64,000 nt of DNA from Papaver somniferum (taxonomy: Eukaryota; Streptophyta; Magnoliopsida; Ranunculales; Papaveraceae): NCBI RefSeq assembly GCF_003573695.1, contig NC_039362.1:192339827-192403826 (forward strand), given 5' to 3'. The position numbers and the translations under genes are program-made. Shown piece after piece: positions 24,455 through 36,119 of the stretch. Each line of letters starts with the position of its first letter. The stretch's first letter is position 1. The notes below the pieces were generated by a model that saw only the letters and a program-made list of their open reading frames with translations, ran no database searches and was not told the origin of the DNA.

Positions 24455-24630
24455 CACAAGTGGTCACTCCGTCTCTATGTTTTTGCATTAGATCACAGAT
24501 GATCACTTGGTTGCACTGTCTCTATGTTGTTGCATCAGATAATATTTAGTTGCAAGCCCTCTGTGTAGCATGAGACCACTGTTGGTCACTTGGTTGCACT
24601 GTCTGTATGTTGTGGTGGTTGCAAGCCTCT
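24455..24630. repeat. Three-unit diverged minisatellite
   Basis: Units share ggtcacttggttgcactgtc followed by tctatgttgttgcat. They lie near 24460, 24498 and 24583, directly left of the fold-back element. Confidence 0.6.
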
Positions 24631-24633
24631 TTA

Positions 24634-25004
24634 GGTGCATGCTTGTGCACACCCCTGCTTGGGCACCCCAGTCACCTTTGAGAGGAAAATCTGTCTGGCT
24701 GAATGCGGGTAACTAGGGAAATGAACGGTTGAAAATACGTCACATCGCCACCGGCGATCAAGTGGCATGTTTTCTATCATTTTGATTGTACTGTTATGGC
24801 AGTTTAAATTAGAAAGATCTACTCCCTTTTGAAGAAGAGTCAGATCATACAACAAAAATGATAGAAAACACGCCACTTGCACGCATTTGGCGATGTGGCA
24901 TGTTTTCGGCCTTTTATTTCTTTAGCCATTCGCATTCACCCCAACAGATTTTTTCCTCAAGAGTGATTAGGGTGTCCACGTAGGGGCGTGCACGGGCGTG
25001 CACC
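24634..25004. mobile_element. Fold-back MITE with about 150-bp terminal inverted repeats
   Basis: The left arm (24634 to about 24785) starts ggtgcatgcttgtgcac and the right arm (about 24857-25004) ends gtgcacgggcgtgcacc. The arms pair over nearly their whole length, including tctatcattttg/caaaaatgataga at the inner end, with a roughly 70-bp loop. Size 371 bp, no ORF. Long TIRs suggest a Mutator-like or fold-back MITE, but no 9-bp duplication can be seen at the flanks, so the superfamily is open. It could instead be a processed small-RNA precursor. Confidence 0.8.
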
Positions 25005-25314
25005 ATTGGCTTCCATGCATTCTGTTGTACCTAGTCAATTGAGCTGCCACTTTATTTTACTCTCTTTTAGCATGACTAAAAGTAAATTAAGTTTTTACAT
25101 AGTTGTTGAAGCTCTTCCAAGATCGTTATGCATCGCCATTTTAGTAACTTGTAGACAAGAATCTTAGAAATTTTGCTGATTTACCCATTTTCTAGCAGCA
25201 TATGTAGCTTGGAAACCATTGCCTGACTTATTCACAGCTTTATGCCAATTGTTTTGTTTTTCCATGTATTGACATACTGATTATATGGGTTACATTTATC
25301 CAATTTATTGAGGT

Positions 25315-25397
25315 ATAGTGGAACTGAGCCCTGTTTACAGGGAGAACCCCTTGGCGAAGCTATATTTCAAAGGACATCAATGGATCTTGCTGAGCAA
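25315..25397. repeat. 85-bp module, copy 1
   Basis: Begins tagtggaactg, then tgtttacagggagaacccc, then a ...catcaatggat... segment. Repeated with about 75% identity by eye at 25651-25734. Function unknown. The shared TTTACAG/GGAGAAC looks like a splice acceptor but no ORF supports an exon. Confidence 0.6.
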
Positions 25398-25650
25398 TTT
25401 ATTTTATTTTTTGTCGTTTCAATTTCATTAAGTGTTAGTTGTTTCTCTTCAATCAATACTGTACTAATTATTAGTGACTTAAAAAGCACAGTGATGACAC
25501 TATTGTGGACTATAGTTTCTGATCGGGGAACTTCACCCTATTTTTTTATTACAAACCCTTGGCTGTCTGAGCACACATAATATAGTAATTGTCATATATC
25601 CTTGTGTTCATTGCATAATGCTTGTGATGATTGTCTAATCACCTGAGATG

Positions 25651-25734
25651 TAGTGGAACTGTGGCTCTTGTTTACAGGGAGAACCCCTTTGTGAGATTAC
25701 ATTTCACATGAAATTGATGGATATTATTGAGGCG
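25651..25734. repeat. 85-bp module, copy 2
   Basis: Direct copy of 25315-25397, 336 bp downstream. It is preceded by gtgatgattgtctaatcacctga, which superficially carries box C- and box D-like elements, but spacing and terminal stem do not make a convincing snoRNA. Confidence 0.6.
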
Positions 25735-27740
25735 GTTAATGTTGTTATTTTATCTTTTTAAGTTTGGTTTCACTCCCCTTTTTATGTTTGAGTTTTAACC
25801 ATTCTACATTTTGTGGTAACTGGTAGCCATATAGACTAAAAAAACTCATGAAGTGTGTTATCTTACAGCTTCTTCTTTCGGAATTTATGAGACCGCAGTT
25901 AACTACAACACTATATGTTTCATGTAAGGCTGATTATATCCAAGCTTGGGTTTATGTGGATTTGATTAATATGTCACTCTTATTATGATGTATTACTTAA
26001 CACACTGTGCATGTGGCACCTCTGCTTCTCTCGAGAATCTATGAAAGTCCTAGTGCATGTCTTAAATTTTTGTCTTTTAGTGTTAGTACTGCAGGCCTAC
26101 TTTATTCAACAGCTTGTTTGTCTTAAAAAACAAGAATGAATTGTCTTCCCTTTTGATTTCTTTAGAATAAGATTTGATGGGAGTGTAGGTGGGCAATGAT
26201 GATCAATGCTGTTTTTCTGACACCTCTTGTATGAGAAGAACCTTAAAACAGTTCTTCCTTGAGCACAGTTAGCAACTCTTTGAGCTCTTCTACTCCGTAT
26301 CTTCCTTTTGTTCTATTATTGTAGACTATAGTCTCACGCTTCTGGTCACTAGAACCTGAGAAATGTCTGTTTTCAGTCAGGTACTTTTTGAATTGAGCTA
26401 TATCTTGGCACTTTAACTAAGCTTTAGGAGTTATGTTTCAAATGAAAAGCCAATTTGCAGGCGAAGTCGTCTAATTCTAATGATGATCATATTTGCGATT
26501 GAAGTTGGCAATAGCAATAAGCAATTCTCTGTGTGCCTATCAAATCTCTTAATTTTGAACAAGGCATCGAACTAGTTGATGTGTTCAACCTGTATTTGTT
26601 TCATAATATCAGTTTTGATGTGTTCTTAACCTGTATTTGTTTTGGTCAATGTTTGTATTATGTATTCATAGATATGAGACTTAAAGTTGTTGGCTTTTCC
26701 TGCACATGTTTGAACTGTGCTGTCTTTTGTTCTCCATATGGATGTTGAAATAGATTATAGATATATGTTTCACTGTAGAAAAGTACATGGTAAAGATACA
26801 TTCCTTCATCTGCTTTGGTTTTGCAACTCTAGTCAAATTGTTTGGAGCTGGTTTGGGGTAGGTGTTTGGATTGTTAAATCCAAAATCTTGTGATGATGTT
26901 TGGGTTTTTGCAAAAGTGAAGAGCCCATAGTAAAACAAGTAAGGTTGACTGTTGTCTTTATAACTTTGAAGAATTGTGGATTCAGAGGCCCTTTCTGAGC
27001 AGACTTAAAGCTAGAATCCTTGGGTTGGTCCTTGAAGGGAGTTATAGAATGGAATCAGTCGTTTGGTTCAAGAAGAATTACATTAAGCATCATTAAGGAA
27101 TTGTCAGTGGTTGGTTACTGTTGTGGGTGATGCTCTCTTTTGTTGTGCTTTGCAGCAATTGGCAATTCTTGGAACTCCGCTTTTGGAGTTATTGTTAAAA
27201 ATCATTTTTGTCAGGTAAATGGTACAGTTTCAGGCAGGTGGTATTGAGTTATTGTTAATAATTGTGCAGGTTCCATGGGCAATTATTTGAAGATGGACCA
27301 AAGCTGTTATGTTCACTGTTGTCAGTTGGTTAATTTTTCAGCAGACTTTTTTGGCTTAGGGTAGTTGAGATATTAGTCTTATTTGTATTTTGATAATAAT
27401 GTGAATTGTTATTTAATGTGCTAGAGAAATTATAATCAAGTTCAACTTGTTGAGCTATTTTGACAAGGATCGGATCGGATCCGATTAACTATTTCTGGTA
27501 TTCTATAATCGATAAATATAGGAGATAAACTGCAACTTAAGGTCTGGCAAGAGAGTTATCTACGTTAGTGGGTGCTAATATCGAACTTTGAACTTCCTAA
27601 AACATTAAAAAATAAGGCATGTGTTAGAGGTTAGCCATCCATCAAAGACATCTTCATATAAAAATATGGAAATTCTTTTGAATGCACAAATTTGCAGAGT
27701 CGGAGCTTAGACATCCATTTTTGAATTTCTCCACCCTGGC
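25735..27740. other. Intergenic, no gene seen
   Basis: T-rich non-coding sequence. The short ORFs carry no recognisable domain. Upstream region of the GDSL gene. Confidence 0.5.
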
Positions 27741-27741
27741 C

Positions 27742-27749
27742 GGCTATAT
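27742..27749 (+). promoter_or_regulatory. TATA box of GDSL gene 1
   Basis: ctatataag within ggctatataagttg predicts transcription start near 27775. An in-frame ATG at 27753 would then lie upstream of the transcript, so the ATG at 27819, followed at once by a signal peptide, is chosen as the start. Confidence 0.7.
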
Positions 27750-27818
27750 AAGTTGTCGACTAGTCGCACACTGATTACATCCATCCACAAAACAAAAAAA
27801 GCAAAAGAGGTGCTCATC

Positions 27819-29942
27819 ATGAACTTCTCTTTTGCATTCACCCTTTTTGTAGCTTTCTTTCTGCTCTTTCAATCTCACCAATTTCCTACAGCTGAGGCTG
27901 TGAGACATGGTTTTAAAGCTGTACCGGTATACGTGTTCGGCGATTCTTTGGTCGACAGTGGTAACAACAATTATCTCCAGACGCTTAACAAAGTCAATTT
28001 CACACCATATGGAATTGATTTTCCATATGGAGCTACTGGCAGATTCACTAATGGCAAAACTGTTGTAGACTTTTTCGGTAATTTTTCCACGTTCATATAG
28101 ATGTGAAATCTGTATTTTTCGAAACGCAAATTACTAATTAATCAAGTCCATTTCTTTTGTAGCTAAATGGCTTGGATTGCCGTTGGTACCACCATATTTA
28201 GGCTTATCAGAAGAGGAGAAGCTTAAGACAACTACAGGCATAAATTATGCCTCTGGAGCTGCCGGCATTCTTCCGGAGTCGGGAACTGACGCCGTAAGAA
28301 ACTCGCATCACATATCCTAAAACTAATTATTGGTGTTTATCCATAGGCCAAATTTTAATTATTCATTTTTGGTCAAACGTATGTTTTGTTATGGTGACAA
28401 TTTAACAGCTAATTTATCTGGTGACGCTGCGGAATCAAAAACCATCAGTTGACTTTGTATTCTTTTTGTCTTTTTGCTGAGACATCAGTTGGTCTTGTAA
28501 AATGCTTGACATTTACGGGGTTGGATAGCATATCAGAAGTTGTTTTTTGACTTTTAAAAGTCAAAAAGCCAGAAGTTAATTTTGCTGTTGAATTTTCAAA
28601 ATAATTTCTAGAAATTGAAAATTAATTTTTTGTAAAGCAAAATAATTTTGCTTCTGACTTCGAGTTCTAACTTTGACTTCTGGAGAAGCAGATGTCAGAA
28701 GCAGCAAATTTGGATCCAAACACGCTAGCCTGTCTGGATAATACATCAGTATTAGCTTTTCGACTTCTAGAAATCAAAAAGTCAGAAGTCAAAACGACTT
28801 ATACAAATCAAAAAGTTAATTTTTTGTGAAACAAAATAGTTTTGCTTCTGACTTCAACTTTTGGAAAAACAGAAGTTAAAAAATGTCCTCTTTGTATTGC
28901 AAAACTGACGTTGGCTTCTGCTCGGAAGATAACTCTAAAATTGGCTTTTTCTTCTAAAAAGGCAAAAGTGCTTTTAAAAGTTTTTTTTTTGATCGATAAT
29001 CAAATCATGGTCACAGAAAAGATTATGGTGCCGAGAAAATCGTTCTTTACTCAGTTTTAAATTCAACCTTTTCGGTTTGCTGTTGACTGGTTGATACTTG
29101 ATACCAATATCTGATTACATTGTGTTATTCTGCGGATGTAGGGAGACAACTTAAACTTGGCAGAACAAGTCGATTACTTTGAGAAAACAGTGAAGACTGA
29201 CTTGCCCAAATCATTCAAAACCCCAAAAAAGATTTCCAAACACTTGTCCAAGTCCATATTTGTGGTCAATATCGGTAGCAATGACTACATTAACAATTAT
29301 CTTCAACCAGCAAAATTCAATGGCAGCAAAACACACACTCCATTACAGTTTGGTGCCCTTTTGATATCAAATTACAAGGCACACCTAGTGAGATTATACA
29401 ATTTAGGAGCAAGGAAATTCGTAGTATTTAACTTGGGTCCTATTGGGTGTATACCCGGAATAGTAAGCAGCGTCACTCCGAAACCGGTTACCCCATGCAT
29501 AGAAAGTGTTAATAATCTGATTAACATTTTCAATTCTGGAATCCCAAATATGATTCAAGAACTTACAACCACTTTGGAGGGTTCCAACTTTGTATTGGCA
29601 GACATCTTCCAGAAGAGCTATGAACAAAACCAATCTCCACTTAAATACGGTACGTTATAATTTTCTTTTGATTTCGATCTCCAGGACTACTGCAAACTCT
29701 TGACTAACTCCTTGCATAATATTTCAGGCTTTTCTGAAGGGAATTCACCGTGTTGCCCGGCTGGATCAAATGGAACTCTGCGTTGTCTTCCGAATGATAC
29801 AACATGCAAGAATAGGAATACTCATTTGTACTGGGACAGAGCTCATCCAGTCGAGAGAGTTAACTATGAAATTGCTAATGGATGTTTTAGAGGCTCATCA
29901 ACTTGTTTTCCCATTAATCTTCGCCAATTAACTCGTCTGTAA
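27819..29942 (+). CDS. GDSL esterase/lipase (SGNH hydrolase), secreted
   Basis: Exons 27819-28077, 28163-28293, 29142-29649 and 29728-29942, all GT-AG, encode 370 aa, a normal length for plant GDSL lipases. Residues 1 to about 27 are a hydrophobic signal peptide, so the enzyme should enter the secretory pathway and act in the wall or apoplast. SGNH blocks are complete: block [11 protein letters not shown] with nucleophile Ser43, block [10 protein letters not shown], block [12 protein letters not shown] with Asn177, and block V DRAHPV with Asp336 and His339. Cysteines near the C-terminus (CC at 308-309, C319, C326) are typical. It hydrolyses ester bonds of lipids or acylated wall components, but the substrate cannot be told from sequence. 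Tandem with a damaged paralogue at 30594, sharing intron positions and phases. Confidence 0.93.
28515..28990. mobile_element. Two diverged hAT-like MITE units inside intron 2
   Basis: Two tandem-like blocks (about 28515-28735 and 28736-28990) share ttaattttttgt, caaaataattttgcttctga and agaagt/acttct motifs, and each is rich in short inverted repeats, including the palindrome ttgacttttaaaagtcaa near 28547. The first ends tttggatccaaacacgc, like the termini of plant hAT MITEs. They account for the length of intron 2 (848 bp against 140 bp in the paralogue). No TSD resolved. Confidence 0.5.
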
Positions 29943-30537
29943 TAATTTATATTGAGTTGGTAAAATACCGTTTAACAGATAAATTTCATTCCAGTTTGTC
30001 ATTGTCATTGCATGCAACAAATTTTACGTAAAGGCGAGTTTGCAAATTATGCTGTAATATTGGAAAACTGTTGTTTTCCTATTTGTATCGTGTTGCGAAA
30101 ATAAAACAGTTAGACGTTTCGTAATTATAATTTATAAAGTATCATGAGACTAAGAACGTAAATTACCCATGGTGGTAATTGTCATATTGAAATGCAAGAG
30201 GTAACTCTGAATGAAAAAACTTTGTATCCAGTGATGTTTCTTACTTGTTTTAATTACATAAGGAATCTGTACACGTATATAGATTTTAAAAAGAATATAA
30301 AGGAAGATATCTTATTATTGCATGCTATAATCACGCTAATTAAATTACCGAAACTTGTTTAAACTAATTAATATGGGTTCAATTCATTGTTTACACTAAT
30401 TAGGAAAGTTAGAGCTTAACCGTCAAATTTAAAAACATCTTCTGTATACAAAATAATTAAATAAATACGAAATCTTTTGTATACGCAAACTAGGAAAGTT
30501 AATTAGAGATTACCCATCCATTCTTCATTTCCCCCAA
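29943..30537. other. Intergenic between the GDSL copies
   Basis: AT-rich, no ORF. Contains the 3' flank of gene 1 and the promoter of copy 2. Confidence 0.5.
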
Positions 30538-30546
30538 TATTTATAA
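30538..30546 (+). promoter_or_regulatory. TATA-like box of GDSL copy 2
   Basis: tatttataa lies about 50 bp upstream of the ATG at 30594, leaving a short leader. Confidence 0.5.
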
Positions 30547-30593
30547 CTATACACAATTCATTCCCAACCCTTCAAAACTAAACTCACAGAACC

Positions 30594-32356
30594 ATGCATT
30601 TCTCTTTTGCGTTCATCCTTAATATTATCTCTTTCTTTCTTCTGATTCAATCTCATCAAATTTCTGGAAAACAATCCAGTACTAATCAAGGTCCTGTCGT
30701 TGCACCGGCATTATATGTGTTTGGTGATTCTTTGGTCGACAGTGGGAACAACAATTATCTTCAAACACTAGCAAAAGCCAATTACCTTCCGTACGGAGTT
30801 GATTTTCCAAATGGATCTACTGGGAGATTCACCAATGGCAAAACTACAGTCGATTTTTTCGGTAATTTAAATGCCATTAATATAGATTTAATTTTTCATT
30901 CATTTGCTTATTAGTTTTACTTTATTTTTCTTTCTTTAAAGATTTGCAAATTCCTTTGTTTAGTTAACAAGTTGTTTATTTGTTTTTAAAGATTTATGTG
31001 AAATTGTGCATGACTAAGGTTGAGATACAAAAACAATTTTTCGATGGCCAGACTAAAAATAGTTAGCAAAATGTTGTAATAGATTGTTTGTTTGCACATT
31101 TTTGAAGAACTTATAAAGAGAGAATATAATTAAAATTTTCCATTTCTCCCATTAAGTGATGTTCCTTCATCTAAGTATCAGTGATTATGAAACAAAGCAG
31201 TTTGGAAAATACAATGTACATGTTGGCCCATGATGGCTATATGTCTGTTTTTATTGATTCAATCGTTAATCTAATTTGTTCATTATTTTAGCCGAATGGC
31301 TTGGATTGCCATATGTACCACCCTACTTAGGTTTATCGGAAGAGGAGAAAAGCAAAACAATAACCGGTATCAATTATGCCTCAGGAGCATCTGGCATTCT
31401 TCCAGAAACAGGAACTTTAGTAGTACGTTTTTCACTATGGATTCATTTAATAGTTACAAAAAAAATTCAGTTTATAAGGTATGAACGTTCTCAAAATTTT
31501 GTAACTATATATCTCATTAATTCATCTTATGTGATTAACTTTGATTTTGTGTTTGCATGCAGGGAGACACCTTGTGCTTAGAAGAATAAGTAAATTACTT
31601 TGAGAAAACAATAAAAGATGATCTCCCCAAATCATTGAAAACCCAAGAAGAAATTTCCGAACACTTGTCTAAGTCCATACTGGTGCTTCAAATGGGTAGC
31701 AATGACTACATCAACAATTATCTCCAACCAGCAAATTACAATAGCAGCAGAACATATAATCCTCAACAATTTAGTGACCTAGTGATATCAACTCTCAAGA
31801 ATCAGCTAGTCAGATTATACAATTTAGGGGCAAGGAAATTTGTAGTATTTGAGTTAGGTCCTATTGGGTGTGCACCAGGAATAGTTGGTAGGGCAACTCC
31901 AAAACCAATCACCCCATGTCTAGAAAGTGTTAATAATTTGGTTAACATTTTCAATTTGGGATTTACAACTATGACTCAAGAACTTACACCCGCCTTGCAA
32001 GGTTCGGATTTCATTCATGGTCTTGTCTTCAAAAAGAGCTATGACGAAAACCAATCTCCCCTTAAATATGGTAAGTTTTTTTTTTATTTTTACTTTAGAG
32101 TTTTCACATTATACAGTTACCGTATACTTATTGACTAATAGGATTTACTGGAGGAAGTACGCCATGTTGTCCCTCCTTAGGAAGGGGACCAGGACCTTGT
32201 CTTCCAAATGGTACCCCATGCCAGGATAGAAATGCTCATTTGTATTGGGACGTTGGCCATCCGGTTCAAAGAGTAAACTATGAAGTTGCTTATGATTGCT
32301 TTGAAGGCTCATCGACTTGCTTCCCTATTAATATTCGCCAATTGGCTTGTATTTAA
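30594..32356 (+). pseudogene. GDSL esterase/lipase paralogue with one nonsense codon
   Basis: Exons 30594-30861, 31292-31422, 31563-32070 and 32142-32356. Exons 2, 3 and 4 have exactly the lengths of those in the upstream gene (131, 508, 215 bp) and all splice sites are GT-AG, so the two arose by tandem duplication. Without the lesion the protein would be 373 aa with signal peptide, [10 protein letters not shown] (Ser46), [17 protein letters not shown] and the DVGHPV Asp/His block. The single defect is TAA at 31587-31589 (codon 142), where the paralogue has CAA (Gln139): a C-to-T change. Otherwise undamaged, so inactivation is recent, or the stop is an allelic variant or sequencing error. A truncated product would lack Asn, Asp and His of the active site. 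Confidence 0.85.
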
Positions 32357-32765
32357 TAGTTTATTTTGAATTTAGCATAGTTATCAGGCAAATACAATCC
32401 AATTCATTTTATTGAATATGTTTAGCTTTCTATCAACACTCTTTGAATTCCTTCCAGGGGGCCGCCAAACTACAGCAAGACTAGGCCAGCCTTAAGCCAC
32501 CCTTGAAAAGCCTAAAAAGTCTTTTCTTTGAACCATGTTTTAGGGTGTACAATAAAATTTCAAGGCATCCAAAATGATGGAACTAGTTAGGTAGGGCGAT
32601 AAGGAGTATTTAAAGATACGTAAATTACTCAGTTATCTTTGATTAATTTATTAATATAATTATTTTTTAACAATATAATTATTTTTTAAAAAATTAATTA
32701 TTTCTTATTATTTTTTTATTAATCAAATTTTTATCATTTGAAATTTTATTTTTTTAAAATTCTTT
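32357..32765. other. AT-rich spacer, no gene
   Basis: Low-complexity A/T sequence between the GDSL copy and the tail of LINE copy A. Part of it may be the degraded tail of copy A. Confidence 0.5.
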
Positions 32766-32811
32766 TTATTATTATTTTTTTTGGTATTAATATTTTATGG
32801 AAAACTGTTAA

Positions 32812-35800
32812 TTACATTGTAACAATGTTCTTAGTTGGCATCCGAGCAACAAGCTGGGCGCCAACCCCTTTTTGAATAGCAACACCCAATCTATGAAAAA
32901 TAAAACTACCTAGACCACTACCAGCATCATGACTAACTAAACAGTTCTTCAAACGCTTGAAAAAGCAAACAATGTCTTCACTGAGTTCCCCTAAGGTGGT
33001 GAACGCCAAAACTCCCAAACCATAACCATGCGAATCACATTCACTCAAATATTTAGAACTTTTGCGCGCAATTGCTTTAGAAATAGCCTGCCCCGGAATG
33101 AAAGAACGGACTCCATCACCAGTAAAAGGTGAAACACCTGTGACATCCATGCAAACATCTTGGCCGTTTTCCCAGTTGAGAACAAGGATATCCGCTGGAC
33201 GTAAATCCTTGCCAGATTCTGAAGAAAAACCCAAAGAGACCTCTTTGCGTGCAGGAACACCAACTTTGTAGCAAATACTCGCAATAACATCCCGAACTAA
33301 ATCATGACGAAACTTCAACCCCACATCATTAGCACAATGTAATGCATGGTTTCCAAAAATATCCATAGATCTATTACAACAAGAGCACAAACCATCTTCA
33401 ACAAACAAAGGGATGCCGAGGCGATAACAAACAAATGCTCTAAACTGTCTGGGGCCAAGACACTGATTCAACCCATTGATAGGGACAACTAAGAGGTAGT
33501 CTTGAGCATGTTTGATCTGATTGCATTGCCACAGAATGGAATCTCTTGCAGACAAGGTAAATTGGATAGGGATATGCTTCTTAACTGCATCAAAATAAGT
33601 TACTGCCATAGAATGCATGGGGGGGGGGGGGGGGGGCAGTGTCATCGACGCGGTAAGAAGAAGGAAACCACATACCTGAATAAATTTCTGAAAAGCCAAC
33701 TTATAGGCAGTCCCGTTATCCGCTAAGAAAGAGCTACCAAGTATTGTCTTGCGCACTGAAGTAGTCTGACTCTGGGAGACGAGATAACAGTAGGAACGGG
33801 TGTCAGCCATAGTATAAACACCAAGTACCCCATCTTTGATAGGAAGAGTGGCCAGTCTTTGTTGCAAAGGCCCAAAACCAGGCCCATCTCCCGTGATTAG
33901 AAGCCTCAAATATCTGAATAAGTGGTCATCAAAGAGGTCAGAGGCCAGGTGCAGAGCTTCTGGATTGGTGGTGCGCATTGCAAAGTATAACCTGGATACA
34001 CCAACACAGTTGCGGAGTAACAACAACTCACTTTGGGGATCCTTGATCTTTTTGATAGCGGACATAAGATGGATAGTCTTGTTCACCCTATTAAGCACCA
34101 TGTCTCTCCTGAAGTCCAAATCCAAACTCACAGGACCACCCAGCAGCTTAACTCCCTTGCTAGGCCGGCTAATGTCGGGGGGAAAAACACCTACCTCAAT
34201 GCTGCGTGGGCCAAAAAACCTCAGTCTTCTTGATATTGAGATGTAAGCCCCTACTTGGTCCTTCGGATTCTATAATACTCAAAGCTCTGGCAACCTCCAT
34301 CGTGTCACCAATGATAGTGCCATCATCCAGGTACCAAGCATGCAAATCCAGCTGACAGCGAGAAGCAATAGATTTTACAAGGGGGTGAAGTGTCAGAGCA
34401 AACAAAAGGGGACCAAGCGGATCACCTTGTTGAACACCGAGCGCAGAGGACAAGATGTATTGGTCATAATAAAGTTTAGCAGGTCTTGCATAACAAAATT
34501 CTACCCAGCGAGAAATACCTGGGCAGTGAAGCCGGACCTCCCGAATAAGACAAAACCTGCTTACCATGTTGAACGCATTCGAAAATTCAATAAGCAACAT
34601 TGATATCTTGTTCGATTTCCCTTTCAATTCCAACAAACCATTGACAGCATGAAGTATACTTTCACCTCCTACCGGCACACCCACACCAAATTGAAAATCC
34701 CCCAAGTAAGATAACATGTCCTTGCCAACTGAAAAGGCATCCACCTTGGAGACCAAGCGTCGCCAAATAGTACCTATCGCGATAGGCCGAAGACCACCTC
34801 CAGGTTTGAGAAGAGGAGTAAGGGGTGCACTAGCAATTAGATCACCCAAAGCCTTGGGACACTTACCTGCCAACAAAAGGTTGACCACCCCTATAATCAA
34901 AGCCACCAACTCATCCGCAACTGCCGCCGCTGCACCACTCAGCGCATCGACTAGATGTTGTGCACGTAGCCCATCACGACCACAAGACGTACCTTTAGGA
35001 AAACCCTTGATGGCCCCCAAAACAACCCTTGTCTCAACCGTGATAGGATCACCAGCAACAACATCGTCTGGAATGGAAGGTGAAGGAGCTTCAGGGTGTT
35101 TAGAATGTAGTTCAACCAAGGTTTGCACGCTGCAAGGAGCAACCCCATTCGAGGACAAAACTCGAATAGCTGCAGCAAAATGTCCCTGCTCTATCTTTCT
35201 CCGGCAAGCACTTAAATTTGACGCTTCAGGTCTTTTCTTTTTACTGTCCGGATTGGCTGAGTGTTGTTGGCATGGCTGACGCAATAACTTGGAAATCAGA
35301 GTGTAGCATCCCGATGGTTCCTTCCAAGTCAGGAGTGCCTGTTGGATGTCATCTACTTGCAAGAGCTTCCTGTTGGAAGATTTCTCTTCAACTGATCGCT
35401 TGGGCCTATACAACAGTAACGTGCATATGGGAACCAACAGCAAGCGTATCCAGCCAGTTATGTCAGCAGGTTTGCAAAGCACACTGTCAAGGCAAGCCTT
35501 CATGGTGCGAGAAAAGCTTAGTCTACACTGATGGGGTATGCTAGAAACCGTGGTAAATTGACGTTGGAAAACAACGTTAAGTAAATCAGTCGAAAGAAAA
35601 AACGACTCATCTGGTTCAGCATCAACAGGCACACTCTCTGTAGAGTCCACAAAGGCAGGAAAAACAGCAACAACAGACCTGTCCATGTCTTCTGCGAAAG
35701 GAGAAACTTCACCGGTGACAGCAGCAGGCCTATCAATCCCATAGATAAGAAAATCAGTTGTTCCCCCATTTAAAGGACCAGCAACAACACTGTGAAGGAC

Positions 35801-35845
35801 TCCGTCTTTTCCTTTGCAGGGAGTTTTCCAGCCGTGTATGATCAT
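32812..35845 (-). pseudogene. LINE copy A ORF: reverse transcriptase plus restriction-like endonuclease, frameshifted
   Basis: Two long frames, 34196-35845 (549 codons) and 32812-34131 (439 codons), are parts of one protein separated by a frameshift just after KTEVFWP. A further frameshift lies near 35860. Present: WLCSHCMIIHGW zinc-binding block, GTSCGRDGLRAQHL, PGGGLRPIAIG, RT motif A (IEFSNAFNMV, with Glu in place of the catalytic Asp), motif B GVQQGDPLGPLLF, motif C WYLDDGTI, CSCC...HALHC knuckle, RHD, ARKEVSLGF, RPADILVLNW and DVTGVSPF of the endonuclease. A run of 18 C codes for prolines in the thumb/linker region, where other copies have DDTAPHSMHS. It cannot encode an active enzyme. 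Confidence 0.85.
33619..33636. repeat. G18 homopolymer inside LINE copy A
   Basis: Eighteen consecutive G on the plus strand (poly-Pro on the coding strand). The other copies have no such run here, so it is an expansion. Length may be unreliable in assembly. Confidence 0.9.
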
Positions 35846-35955
35846 GCAATGACTGCAAAGCCAATACGCGACTGTTGGAGTAATTTTTCCCAGGCACAGT
35901 ACATCTGCAACTTACTGGAGATAATCGCTCCGCAACTGGACCTACTCTCCTCAGT

Positions 35956-36119
35956 TATTATTTTAAAAAATCCTTTTTTATTATTGTTTTTTAATGAATA
36001 CTAAGTGATACGATGAAATATATTGTTTTCTTAAAAAAGAAAAAGAAAAAAGAATTAATATTTTTTTAAAATTTATTTTCTTTATTTTTTAAATATAAAA
36101 TTTCTTTGTGAATCAATCA
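35956..36119. other. AT-rich spacer between LINE copies A and B
   Basis: Low-complexity A/T sequence with no coding similarity. Copies A and B point away from each other across it. Confidence 0.5.

Larger units (their letters stand above)
32766..35955 (-). mobile_element. LINE copy A (RLE-type), minus strand, 5'-truncated
   Basis: The only copy in minus orientation. Its 3' end is marked by a short AATAATAAT tail at 32766-32778, about 35 bp past the stop codon. The left-most homology on the protein side is the C-terminal edge of the N-terminal zinc finger region (CGAIISS..., about 35930), so the first roughly 90 codons and the leader are missing. About 3.2 kb remain. Confidence 0.85.

Noticed and set aside
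25627..25652. Box C/D snoRNA suggested by gtgatga and ctga
   Set aside because: The two boxes are too close together and no terminal stem or second guide region was seen.
27753..27818. Upstream in-frame ATG as start of GDSL gene 1
   Set aside because: It lies only a few bases after the TATA box, upstream of the expected transcript start, and would bury the signal peptide.
33836..35279. Plus-strand ORFs of up to 187 codons
   Set aside because: They are antisense shadows of LINE copy A; the minus-strand frames carry all RT and endonuclease motifs.
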